From NCBI GenBank assembly GCA_949825045.1, contig OX463815.1, positions 26,031,356 through 26,095,355 on the forward strand: a stretch of DNA of 64,000 nucleotides, given 5' to 3'. Numbering within the stretch: the stretch's first letter is position 1; each line of letters starts with the position of its first letter. Positions 42,594 through 52,216 of this stretch are shown here, piece after piece. The notes under the pieces are model-generated. The model made no database searches and was not told the DNA's origin. It was given only the letters and a program-made list of their open reading frames with translations. Position numbers and translations under genes: made by a program. This DNA comes from Argyresthia goedartella. Its lineage: Eukaryota; Arthropoda; Insecta; Lepidoptera; Argyresthiidae.

Positions 42594-43902
42594 CACAGTC
42601 AGGTCATAAGTTCTGTCACACAATAAAAACTTTTGAATTTAGAACGCTGGCCACAAAAAAGTTTATTGAATTCGAATTTCGAATTTTTCATGAAAATAAA
42701 AATGTGTACTTTTTAGAATTTTCCTCATTTTTAAATATGGAGTGGACACTTAAAGAAGACCGTGTCGCAGTTATTGCGTTGCATCGTTGCGGTTACGCGC
42801 CAATTCAGATTTTCGACTTACTGAAAAATTTGAATATAACCAAAAGATTCGTTTATCGTACCATAAAACGATACAATGAAGACTCTAGTGTAGATGACAG
42901 GTCAAGAAGTGGTCGCCCTCGCTCTGTTAGGACTCCAGCAGTGATAAAAGCTGTGAAGGCGCGAATTCAAAGAAATCCCATACGTAAGCAGAAACTGTTG
43001 GCCCTTCAGATGGGGTTAAGCAGGACCACGGTGAAAAGGGTGTTAAATGAAGACTTAGGGCTTAGGGCATATCGAAGAAAAACAGGACATCGTTTGGACG
43101 CTCGGTTAATGGACCTGAGACTGAAGAGATGCCGCGCTTTGTTGAAGCGGTACGCGGGAAAAAAGCATCGGGAAATTCTTTTTTCGGATGAAAAAATTTT
43201 CACCGTGAAAGAGAGCTACAACAAACAAAATGATAAGGTGTACGCACACAGCAGTGAAGAAGCGAGCAACCGTATTCCGCGTGTCCAACGAGGCCATTTT
43301 CCATCCTCGCTCATGGTTTGGTTGGGAGTCTCTTATTGGGGCTTAACTGAGGTACATTTTTGTGAGAAAGGCGTAAAAACGAATGCAGTTGTGTATCAAA
43401 ATACATTCCTCAAGAACCTTGTGGAACCTGTTTCTCATACCATGTTTAATAACAGGCACTGGGTATTCCAGCAAGATTCTGCGCCAGCTCATAGAGCGAA
43501 AAGCACACAAGACTGGCTGGCGGCGCGTGAAATCGACTTCATCCGGCACGAAGACTGGCCCTCCTCCAGTCCAGATTTGAGTCCGTTAGATTACAAGATA
43601 TGGCAACACTTGGAGGAAAAGGCCTGCTCAAAGCCTCATCCTGATTTGGAGTCACTCAAGGCATCCTTGATTAATTCAGCCGCCGATATTGACATGGACC
43701 TCGTTCGTGCTGCGATAGACGACTGGCCGCGCAGAATAAAGGCCTGTATTCAAAATCGCGGGGGTCATTTTGAATAAACTTTATTACCATAAGAATCTAT
43801 GTTTTATTAAGTTCATTTTGCTATATAAATGTTTACATAAATAATAAATATGTCTAAATTATTTCATATTGCACATGTGACAGAACTTATGACCTGACTA
43901 TG
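42594..43902 (+). mobile_element. maT-type (DD37D) mariner, copy 1, 1309 bp
   Basis: 27-bp terminal inverted repeats (CAcAGTCAGGTCATAAGTTC and on, ending CTGTCACA) with one mismatch are bordered by TA on both sides (42592-42593 and 43903-43904). One intact transposase gene lies inside. A second copy of identical length lies in the opposite orientation at 49375-50683. Confidence 0.93.
42737..43777 (+). CDS. maT-type mariner transposase, 346 residues, intact
   Basis: I start at the ATG opening MEWTLKEDRVAVIALHRCGY; an upstream GTG in the same frame is unnecessary. Two helix-turn-helix units (about residues 10-50 and 85-108) bind the TIRs, with the GRPRS motif between them (residues 59-63). The catalytic triad is ILFSDEK (Asp151), VFQQDSAPAH (Asp247) and SPDLSPLDYKIW (Asp285), with 37 residues between the last two, the DD37D signature of maT elements. 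The length matches the family (about 345). No lesion is seen; the C-terminus is GGHFE. Compared with copy 2 it differs by a few residues, including a Tyr here that is a stop there. It may be functional. Confidence 0.93.
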   Translation: MEWTLKEDRVAVIALHRCGYAPIQIFDLLKNLNITKRFVYRTIKRYNEDSSVDDRSRSGRPRSVRTPAVIKAVKARIQRNPIRKQKLLALQMGLSRTTVKRVLNEDLGLRAYRRKTGHRLDARLMDLRLKRCRALLKRYAGKKHREILFSDEKIFTVKESYNKQNDKVYAHSSEEASNRIPRVQRGHFPSSLMVWLGVSYWGLTEVHFCEKGVKTNAVVYQNTFLKNLVEPVSHTMFNNRHWVFQQDSAPAHRAKSTQDWLAAREIDFIRHEDWPSSSPDLSPLDYKIWQHLEEKACSKPHPDLESLKASLINSAADIDMDLVRAAIDDWPRRIKACIQNRGGHFE

Positions 43903-43904
43903 TA

Positions 43905-44504
43905 TATATTGCCTACGGATTATATATAATACCGGATTATACAGATTGCCGGTAACATATGCTTTCTGAGTCTAAATATAGGTTATTATGCACTGAAACC
44001 TATGTTATTGCAATATTTAATGCAGTTATACATATTATTTAATTCGTAAAGTCGTTACCTCTTACGGCCAGAGGACGTACATGTAGGTGATTTTCCCATT
44101 ATAGGCTTTATTACCATGGCATGAGGATGAAAATCGCGATTCTTCAAAACGGGATTTGATACTGGAGGTACAATGGGACCTTTCTTTGTAATGTAATTCA
44201 GTGGTTAGTGATATTTTTGTTATAATTAATTTCGTACTTACCTAAAATGATATTATGATTGTTGTTGATTTTGACATTCTGTAATTTAATTCAGGCTTGG
44301 TTATAATCTAACATGATCTTGATAACACATAGTGTTAAAATGCACCAGTAAATATTTCTTATTCAGATATTTTATCATATGTTGGCAGCTTCTGCTTAAA
44401 ATAAAAAATATTTTTTTACTAAAATGTATTTTCGTTTTTCCTTATACTTACAAATCACAGAATATAGATTCATTCACCAACATTGTCAGTTAGAAATCAG
44501 TAAT
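43905..44504. other. Intergenic DNA, nothing recognised
   Basis: No gene or repeat family was identified. Confidence 0.4.
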
Positions 44505-44753
44505 TTATGTCGTGTTATCCGTTTCTGGCTTCACGTGTTTTCTGATGAACTCTTGAAACCCAATTACGTCTTCGGCTTTGTCATCAACTGAAATGACATC
44601 ACAGTAAATTAAAGTACTGTACTGTTTATTTGCATGGATATAGGTGGAAAAAATAATAGAATGCTTATGATCCAACCAAGGTGAGCATACCCCAAGCAAA
44701 ACGTTGTTTCCTAGACGATTTATAGTGTATGGGATAATAAGTACCAACATGCC
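44505..44753 (-). CDS. Possible terminal exon of an unidentified gene
   Basis: On the minus strand a good acceptor (GACATTTACAG|GGC) is followed by 82 open codons (start GMLVLIIPYTINRLGNNVLL, then CSPWLDHKHSIIFSTYI and a charged C-terminus ending HVKPETDNTT) and a TAA. The composition looks like real globular protein rather than chance, and the acceptor sits at the right place. I do not recognise the family and found no upstream exon. A partial inverted copy at 45078-45180 begins with the same acceptor sequence, so it could also be part of a repeated or duplicated gene. Confidence 0.4.
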   Translation of the reverse strand, partial: GMLVLIIPYTINRLGNNVLLGVCSPWLDHKHSIIFSTYIHANKQYSTLIYCDVISVDDKAEDVIGFQEFIRKHVKPETDNTT

Positions 44754-45077
44754 CTGTAAATGTCGGTGACAGAATTACTAATTGTGACTAATTGCCATGA
44801 ACAATTATGTAAATTTTCAAGTTCATGCGACTGGTGGTTTACGAGATCTCGAAAACCCGAAAACGTACGCCCAGCAAAAACGTGAATTTCTCCATAAGCA
44901 CGAGAGCGACCAATTTTGCTTTTAGTGGAACACTTGGACTAATTATGAAGTACCTGTGTACCAAGTTTCATGAGACGCATATATTGTTTTTTGCTTGCTT
45001 TTTATGCGTACGTAGCGCCCAACAAAATCTGTTTTTCATTGATAACTTAACTATAATAGGACTAATTCTGAAATTTC

Positions 45078-45180
45078 ACCGACATTTACAGGGCATGTTG
45101 GACTAATTATTCCGTACACCACAAATCGTCTAGGATTATTTTTTTTGCTGGGCTTATGCTCACGGTTAAGCCTGGGCATA
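45078..45180 (+). repeat. Inverted partial duplicate of the candidate exon
   Basis: CGACATTTACAGGGCATGTTGG and, farther on, AAATCGTCTAGGA and CTTATGCTCACGG follow the same order as the minus-strand exon at 44753-44660. It diverges and has a T-rich insertion, so it is not coding. Confidence 0.55.
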
Positions 45181-45289
45181 TGCTGGGACGCAGGTCCACG
45201 CAGCGCAGGGCAAAGCTGATTTTGTAATGCATTAACGTCCGCACAGCTGCGCACGCTATAAGTTTCTAGGTACGTACGAGTATAAAACA

Positions 45290-45475
45290 TAAACATTTAC
45301 ATACAGGCACATACATTGCTTCTGGCCCCACACTAGGATACCGTGTTGTGGAAAAAGCGACGTCACACACATATAAACATCCAAGACCTGGGGTTTTTTA
45401 CCCCCAGCCGGGGATCGAACCCGAACCCTCTCGCATGGTAGGCAGAGCCACAACCGCTGCGCCACAGAGGTCGTC
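45290..45475 (-). repeat. tRNA-headed SINE, copy B
   Basis: On the minus strand: GACGACCTCTGTGGCGCAGCGG (A box TGGCGCAGCGG), B box GGTTCGATCCC and a body with GGTATCCTAGTGTGGGGCCAG. It is the best-preserved copy of the family at 36444-36655. Confidence 0.85.
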
Positions 45476-45867
45476 ATGTTATGATATTTACAAGATTTAC
45501 AACATTATGTTATGATATTTACAAGAGACGACCACAGATAATAAATGATATCTGTAATACCTTCATTAATAATTTCTTTCAGAGAAATTGCTAGCTGAGG
45601 TCTGTTTTGCGTGGTGGGGGGCTAGCCCATCACCGCGGGTATGGAGATGGAGACATTTAATGTATGTGATTAGAAGTAGTACCTAAATAAGTAGGTTACA
45701 TAGTTCGTTACATTTATAGCCACGACTTACATACCTTATTAGAATCCCGCGACACAAGCTTGCCTAGTGTGGGGCGTGGGGCCACCGACCGACTTATATA
45801 GCAACGTACCATGTTTTTCATAATAATAAATCGAAAAAATAATAAATGAATGTATGATAATACCTTG

Positions 45868-46104
45868 GACACTATTTACACACATTGATCTAGCCCCAAA
45901 CTAGGATTCCTTGTATCTTGGGTACTAGACAACGATACACATATGTATACAGATAAATATTTATATATTTAGATAGATAAACAACCAAGACTATGGTACA
46001 AACATCCGTTCTCATCAAACATATATTTGCCCCCACCGGGACTCGAGCCCGGGACCCTTGGGTTCGTAGGCAGGCTCACTGCCGACACGGCCATTCGGAT
46101 CGTC
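45868..46104 (-). repeat. tRNA-headed SINE, copy C
   Basis: The minus strand starts GACGATCCGAATGGCCGTGT and has a B-box-like GGGCTCGAGTCCC. Its body (ATCCTAGTTTGGGGCTAG) matches copies A and B, while the head differs, so it is a related subfamily. Confidence 0.7.
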
Positions 46105-46302
46105 TCATGATCAATCAATCCACTACAAGATGACGGCCGCGGCAAATTAAAATGTTGCAATGGGAAGATATAGGCTAATAATAATAATAAACCTAGTAAT
46201 ATATAGATAGAGGATGCTGAATACGAAATGACACCCCTTTTGTATTCCAATTAAAACGCCGGCGGACAGCCGAGCAAGTGCAATGACTGTGGCGTGCGGG
46301 CG

Positions 46303-46565
46303 CAGTGGGACGGATTTCGAAATTGCGGACTTACGTTGTTTTGTTTGTACATATCATTATATTATTTATGTTAATCGATAGTCCTAATAAAGGCTATCAT
46401 ATGTTCTCAGAGCAGTTTTTTATAATTTGCGAGAAAAATTGATTTACTAAAAATAATGAACGGAACGATATCTAATTTTCTCAATAAGTACCAAGTCTTA
46501 AAAGTGCTCAAACTGTTTTTTTGGTAGGCTTGATCTACGGGTGTTTGTGTACAACACCACATGTA
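46303..46565 (+). repeat. Left inverted repeat of the fossil transposon
   Basis: Pairs with 50985-51253; shared blocks include CAGTGGGACGGATTTCGAAA and AAGTACCAAGTCTTAAAAGT. Confidence 0.7.
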
Positions 46566-46884
46566 CATCATGGCCCCGGACTTCCCAGTTCTCAGGATAA
46601 ACGAAATTGAACTTAGGAACTTTTGGAGATATAACCCACTACTCATAGAACTGAATTTACTCTATAATTATTAATCAATGAAGCAAACGCATTATAACTT
46701 CTTTTTTCTAATCGTTTCCTCATGGCTGAGGATTGACATATCCACTCAGCTGTGGGGCCTTTAACAGATGATTGATTATTTCCATAGGTTTTGAACTTTA
46801 TTACCAAGCGATAAGGTTCAAAATCCCGACCCATTATTCTGATCTAACCACAGGCGAGTGGAGATACATAGACATAATTTATTA

Positions 46885-47076
46885 ATAATATTCATTACAT
46901 CTGATTGTGACTGTCATGGTTGTTGGTACGGGGCCCAACCAAAGATCTCTATTTTGTTCTGTCCTGGCCTGCGTCATTACCTCGTGGAGACCAAGCTGCA
47001 GGGTTTTCTGCGTGTGACTACAGGAGTGTGCAGGTGGCCTTCCCCTTGTTCTTGCACCTTCTATTATTCCTTCCAT
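46885..47076 (-). pseudogene. Short non-LTR C-terminal fragment
   Basis: The minus strand reads GARTRGRPPAHSCSH and AQ/EQNRDLWLGP, like the degenerate GRPP..W...A..R..W tail of many non-LTR ORF2 proteins. It is short and decayed. Confidence 0.3.
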
Positions 47077-47597
47077 TTATATACACGTTCCATGTCAAAG
47101 GAAGTCCAGCAATCGGATTGTTCAGGATTCAGTACCATATAGGGACATGGACCATTATTGCAAAATACATTTAAATTGTATGCTTATTTTTATCAAACTC
47201 GTAATGCCGTTTGAGCCATTACTTTTAAACAATGATTAATTATCAGTGATTTCGTTCATACTGTATAAGTGAAAAAGATAACGCGTTGTCCAGATGTACG
47301 TGTCCTAAACTGATCTCAGAGCACGGCAATTTCTGTGCTAACATTTCTAAAAGAGATAAAACACTACTATTGTCTGACTATTTATTGATTATGTATTTAG
47401 TCGGATTTTATTCATTTTTAACCAACCTGCAAGCCTACAACATATTTTGTGGTATTTACTCTAAATTGTTGATCTTGAACGGCAAATTAATAAATTATTC
47501 TAAGCCTAGAAGGAGGATCCAGGTATGGCCTTTAAAAATAATTTCAAGTGTTCACTAACGGTGGTAGTAGCCTTTTTTGCAATTCTCAAATATTCGC

Positions 47598-47761
47598 TAT
47601 CGATACAAAACATGTTGTGAATAGCCACTTATCTATGCTATCGATATAAAACATGTTGTGAATAGCCACTTATCTATGCTATCGATATAAAACATGTTGG
47701 GAATAGCCACTTATCTATGCTATCGATATAAAACATGTTGTGAATAGCCACTTATCTATGC
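47598..47761. repeat. 41-bp minisatellite, four copies
   Basis: CTATCGATATAAAACATGTT and on, to CACTTATCTATG, repeats four times with only one or two substitutions. Units contain the ATCGAT palindrome. Confidence 0.9.
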
Positions 47762-49374
47762 TTATAAAAGAGAAGCTTAAAACATTTTCGGATAGTGTAA
47801 AATTATGTGAACAAAAACAGGAGCTTGGCTTGCAATTGAATGAAGAAAACACTGATATTTTCTCAGAATTTTTCCGGAAGTATACTTCTAATATGAAACG
47901 TAAATAGACTGCTGCTAATAATTCTTTCAATCATTTTCATGAAATGTATGCCCTTTCGCTACTGAAGGAGAACAAGTTAATGTTATAGACGGTGAGCCAT
48001 CTGACAATATATACAATCTACCTCCTAGTGTGCTTGAAGTACATGAAGCTTCCACTTCCTTTACTCCGACGAAATTATTCGAAGAACTGGGCTCAAGACA
48101 AAAAAAGACATATTCAAACTTTAAGTACATAATTCCTCGTCTCCGAAGAACTGTAAAGGTCAAGAGTAAACACTTTAAAGGAAAATAGTAATGAAGACGG
48201 AAGCAGAATTTTGGAAATAAAGATAAAGATAATTTTGGTCATAAAGATAAAAATTGGACATAAAGATAAGTTATCCATAAGGATCAGTCCAGATTAAATG
48301 AAAAAAAGTATATTAAGCTGAAAAGGAACTGGGTCTGTTATTGTCAATAAATTTTGTAGTGGCAATATATGAGTGAGAGAGTCAGCCAATGAATTAGTTC
48401 CTGGTCTGTTTCCTTCATATTTCAAAGTTGGACAAGCAAAACTGGATAGTTATCCATCAAAAGAACTTTTAACTGTTACTTATGAATGAGCGCACATTAA
48501 ATTGTAAGCTTTGCTTGATTTAACTGTGTCCAGATTCATAATTGCAAATAATTTAAAATTGAATACAAAGGCTAATGTGAAACTTGTAAGCAAATGGGGC
48601 TAAGATGAGGCTTCAGGACAAAGCATTTGGATGACTCAATTATATTCCATTAAGGATTCTTTCGGATGATGTTATTATGTGGGATCACGATCGACACATC
48701 TTTATTTTACTTTCGACCCATTTATTATGTTCAAATTCATGAAAGAAACTAAAGAGTCAGCAGAAAGATGAAGAAAAGTAGTTGAAGACCAAATTGAAGT
48801 CCTGCAGCCCACAAAAGTACGAGACGTATATATAAATCACGAGTTGCTCTTGATGGCAAAAAAAACATATATTTCTGACACTTCGCCTGCTTTCTGCGAT
48901 ATCTGTGAAGCAAAGCCCTCAGAAATGAACAGTCTATTACTGAAGACTAGTACATAGATAAATAAATGTCTAAGTACGGTCTTTCATCTTTACATGACTC
49001 AGGTTTATGGAATGTTTACTTCAGATAGGTATGTATTAAATAACAAAAAATTCAGCCTACAGGTAAGACTTCACACAATGGAGTGCAAAAAGGAAAATAA
49101 ATATATATTAATGACTCGTAAGAGGCAAAATCAAGAACCGTTCCGAAATGAATGCAGATTGACATCATTAAACAGGACTCGGGAACCACAAATGATGGCA
49201 ACACTGCTAGAAAGATTTTCGGAGATAGTAAAATAACTGCCCGTTTTACAGGCATTAATGAAGATTTAATCAGAAGGTTTCACGTTATACTGCAAAAAAT
49301 AGCATGTGGAGAAAATGTTGATGTTGCAAAATTTTCTCAGTTTTGCCGAGAAACAGCAGCCTTGTTTGTAAATA

Positions 49375-50683
49375 CATAGTCAGGTCATAAGTTCTGTCAC
49401 ATGTGCAATATGAAATAATTTAGACATGTTTATTATTTATGTAAACATTTATATATCAAAATGAACTTAATAAAACATAGATTCTTATGGTAATAAATTT
49501 AATTCAAAATGACCCCCCCGATTTTGAATACAGGCCTTTATTCTGCGCGGCCAGTCGTCTATCGCAGCACGAACGAGGTCCATGTCAATATCGGCGGCTG
49601 CCTTAATCAAGGATGCCTTGAGTGACTCCAAATCAGGATGAGGCTTTGAGCAGGCCTTTTCCTCCAAGTGTTGCCATATCTTGTAATCTAACGGACTCAA
49701 ATCTGGACTGGAGGAGGGCCAGTCTTCGTGCCGGATGAAGTCGATTTCACGCGCCGCCAGCCAGTCTTGTGTGCTTTTCGCTCTATGAGCTGGCGCAGAA
49801 TCTTGTTGGAATACCCAGTGCCTGTTATTAACCATGGTATGAGAAACAGGTTCCACAAGGTTCTTGAGGACTGTATTTTGATACACAACTGCATTCGTTT
49901 TTACGCCTTTCTCACAAAAATGTACCTCAGTTAAGCCCCAATAAGAGACTCCCAACCAAACCATGAGCGAGGATGGAAAATGACCTCGTTGGACACGCGG
50001 AATACGGTTGCTCGCTTCTTCACTGCTGTGTGCGTACACCTTATCATTTTGTTTGTTTTAGCTCTCTTCCACGGTGAAAATTTTTTCATCCGAAAAAAGA
50101 ATTTCCCGATGCTTTTTTCCCGCGTACCGCTTCAACAAAGCGCGGCATCTCTTCAGTCTCAGGTCCATTAAACGAGCGTCCAAACGATGTCCTGTTTTTC
50201 TTCGATATGCCCTAAGCCCTAAGTCTTCATTTAACACCCTTTTCACCGTGGTCCTGCTTAACCCCATCTGAAGGGCCAACAGTTTCTGCTTACGTATGGG
50301 ATTTCTTTGAATTCGCGCCTTTACAGCTTTTATCACTGCTGGAGTCCTAACAGAGCGAGGGCGACCACTTCTTGACCTGTCATCTACACTAGAGTCTTCA
50401 TTGTATCGTTTTATGGTACGATAAACGAATCTTTTGTTTATATTCAAATTTTTCAGTAAGTCGAAAATCTGAATTGGCGCGTAACCGCAACGATGCAACG
50501 CAATAACTGCGACACGGTCTTCTTTAAGTGTCCACTCCATGTTTAAAAATGAGGAAAATTCTAAAAAGTACACATTTTTATTTTCATGAAAAATTCTAAA
50601 TTCGAATTCAATAAACTTTTTTGTGGCCAGCGTTCTAAATTCAAAAGTTTTTATTGTGTGACAGAACTTATGACCTGACTGTG
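49375..50683 (-). mobile_element. maT-type (DD37D) mariner, copy 2, 1309 bp
   Basis: It has the same length and TIRs as copy 1, with TA at 49373-49374 and 50684-50685. It is inserted in the fossil transposase, whose protein motifs resume on the other side. Confidence 0.93.
49485..50540 (-). pseudogene. maT-type transposase with one nonsense codon
   Basis: From the ATG at 50540 it is collinear with the intact copy. A TAA at 50058-50060 replaces the TAC (Tyr) of copy 1 in the segment after FTVEES. Downstream the frame is open through all remaining catalytic motifs (VFQQDSAPAH; SPDLSPLDYKIW). The C-terminus extends as LNLLP because the stop after GGHFE is changed. Confidence 0.93.
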
Positions 50684-50903
50684 TATATACCCGCGGTATA
50701 ATATGCCTGCTGGCTGGCGTCCACAAGATACCTATACATGGATCAGACATAACTGAACATTTTGGCTTAATGCCCATCGAAAACATTCTAAAGAAACTTC
50801 AGAAGCCAGAAACAAAAAGTTTTGAAAATATAGAGAAGTAAATCCCAGAAAAGTTAGCAGGTATGTTTTGTTGTAATGTTCTGTGCAATAAAGAATTGTG
50901 TGG

Positions 50904-50929
50904 GTGTGTGTGTGTGTGTGTGTGTGTGT
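50904..50929. repeat. (GT)n microsatellite
   Basis: A run of 13 GT units. Confidence 0.9.
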
Positions 50930-50984
50930 ATGCGACAAATGAGGACATACTGCATAATCTCCTTTTGTCTTTCGACCCTGTGGA

Positions 50985-51253
50985 TTATATATGAGGTGTT
51001 ATACACAAACACCCGTATTTGGCCTATAAAAAATCAGCTTGATCACTTTTAAGACTTGGTACTTATAGAGCATATTAGATATCGTTCCATACATTATTTT
51101 TCTCTCGCAAATTATAACATTCACATCAAAAAGTGCTCTGTGAACATATGATTGCCTTAATTGGTGCTATTGATTGCCATAAAATCATGATATTAAACTA
51201 AAACACGTGAGTGCGCAAAATTAAGTGCGCAAGTTTCGAAATCCGTCCCACTG
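50985..51253 (-). repeat. Right inverted repeat of the fossil transposon
   Basis: Reverse complement of 46303-46565 with moderate divergence; outer end TTTCGAAATCCGTCCCACTG. Confidence 0.7.
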
Positions 51254-52064
51254 AGCGACATTTGGTTGTGTTCCGTGAATACCGAAAATTATGAATGAAA
51301 CTTGATTATATTTTTAATTCTTCTTTGTGACATCATAATGCAACTTGACAATATAAGATTTGTTGCTTTTATAATTACATCATGAATGGTGTAGTTTTTG
51401 ATACAAAATAAACAGATGGAAAATACGTCGTTTACGTCCTAAAATTTATGAAATTTAATTGCAAATCTTGAATCAGATAAATATTTTTAGAAAAATGTCG
51501 GAACAAAAACCTAGGTAAATACTGCATTAATATGAATAACAGCATATTATACGTTGAAATATTCACGAATTTAAAATTATCAAGTTTTGATGGAAATTTC
51601 ATGGTTCGTCGGCTTCTTAAGAAGCGCTATTGCGTTATTGGCACTGATGGGTGATACAATTATAGGGGCACTGGGGAATGCAGCACTTCCGCGTTAATCT
51701 CGAGAGGTACACATAATGCAAAGGACAAACAAAATATGTATAGGCGCTGTCCCCACCGCCAACAGACGTGGCACTAGTTTCAATGTTATCATGACGTTCC
51801 ATAAAACACTAACAATCATTTTCAACCCAAAATCGATGGGACGGATAATACAAAAGTCATCATCGAGCGTGCGTGCGCTGTACTCCACAACGATTTGACA
51901 TTCAATACGTGCATTTTTTTGCACAAAAAGCCCTTTTGCTTGATGACCCATACCTACGTTGGATGTCGTCATAATAGAAGATGATTAGATAGTCAAGATC
52001 TATTATTTGAGATTAATTTGAAATCGGTCGGTCGGTGGGGACGATCTTTTGCAAGGCACTTTTG
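51254..52064. other. Intergenic DNA downstream of GPN1
   Basis: No gene is recognised. The 92-residue minus frame at 51694-51972 has no motif I can name. Confidence 0.4.
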
Positions 52065-52216
52065 CTAATGTGAGTTTTTCTCGCCATTACCTTCCGCCGC
52101 CCCCGCCTCGCTTCCCTCATCGTCACTGGAGCTCTCGTTGCCCGGGTGCTTGAGGTACATGTCCGCGATCTCCCGTCCCGACGTCACCTCCTCGATCAGC
52201 TTGCTTCGGCTGCCGT
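52065..52216 (-). CDS. GPN1: GPN1 last visible exon (acidic C-terminus)
   Basis: Acceptor GTTATAG|ACGGC. It encodes [34 protein letters not shown] and on to a TAG. A GTAATG donor at 52086-52081 inside the last codons leaves open splicing to a further exon, but I find none. Confidence 0.75.

Larger units (their letters stand above)
47761..50865 (+). pseudogene. Shattered transposase of the fossil element (RAG1-core-like motifs)
   Basis: Many stops and shifts, but recognisable protein blocks follow one another: SVKLCEQKQELGLQLNEEN (47791), TPTKLFEELGSRQKKTYSNF (48061), DEASGQSIW (48607), PAFCDICEAKPSEMN (about 48885), TTNDGNTARKIF (49190), then GINEDLIRRFHVILQKIACG and FCRETAALFVN. After the nested mariner comes GVHKIPIHGSDITEHFG (50725). 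DG.SG-type, C..C.A.P.E..N, DGNTARK and HK...H...I blocks occur in the same order as DG, C..C.AT, NGNFARK and HKT.AH in the RAG1 core, which Transib transposases share. The assignment is from motif memory and is tentative. It is an ancient, dead gene. Confidence 0.5.
46303..51253 (+). mobile_element. Fossil DNA transposon with ~270-bp inverted repeats, tentative RAG1/Transib-like
   Basis: The arms 46303-46565 and 50985-51253 are diverged reverse complements (outer CAGTGGGACGGATTTCGAAA; AACGATATCTAAT; AAGTACCAAGTCTTAAAAGT; CGGGTGTTTGTGTA). Between them lie the shattered plus-strand transposase (47761-50865), a minisatellite and the nested maT copy 2. No clear target duplication is seen at the ends, and the termini do not show the CACWRTG start usual for Transib. 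Confidence 0.6.

Noticed and set aside
45400..45475. True tRNA gene on the minus strand
   Set aside because: A and B boxes are present, but the acceptor arms do not pair and a SINE body follows, also found at 36444.
47598..47761. CRISPR-like array
   Set aside because: The 41-bp units abut directly with no spacers; it is a minisatellite, and the genome is eukaryotic.
49728..50271. Three plus-strand frames inside maT copy 2
   Set aside because: Antisense shadows of the transposase; the same shadows occur in copy 1.
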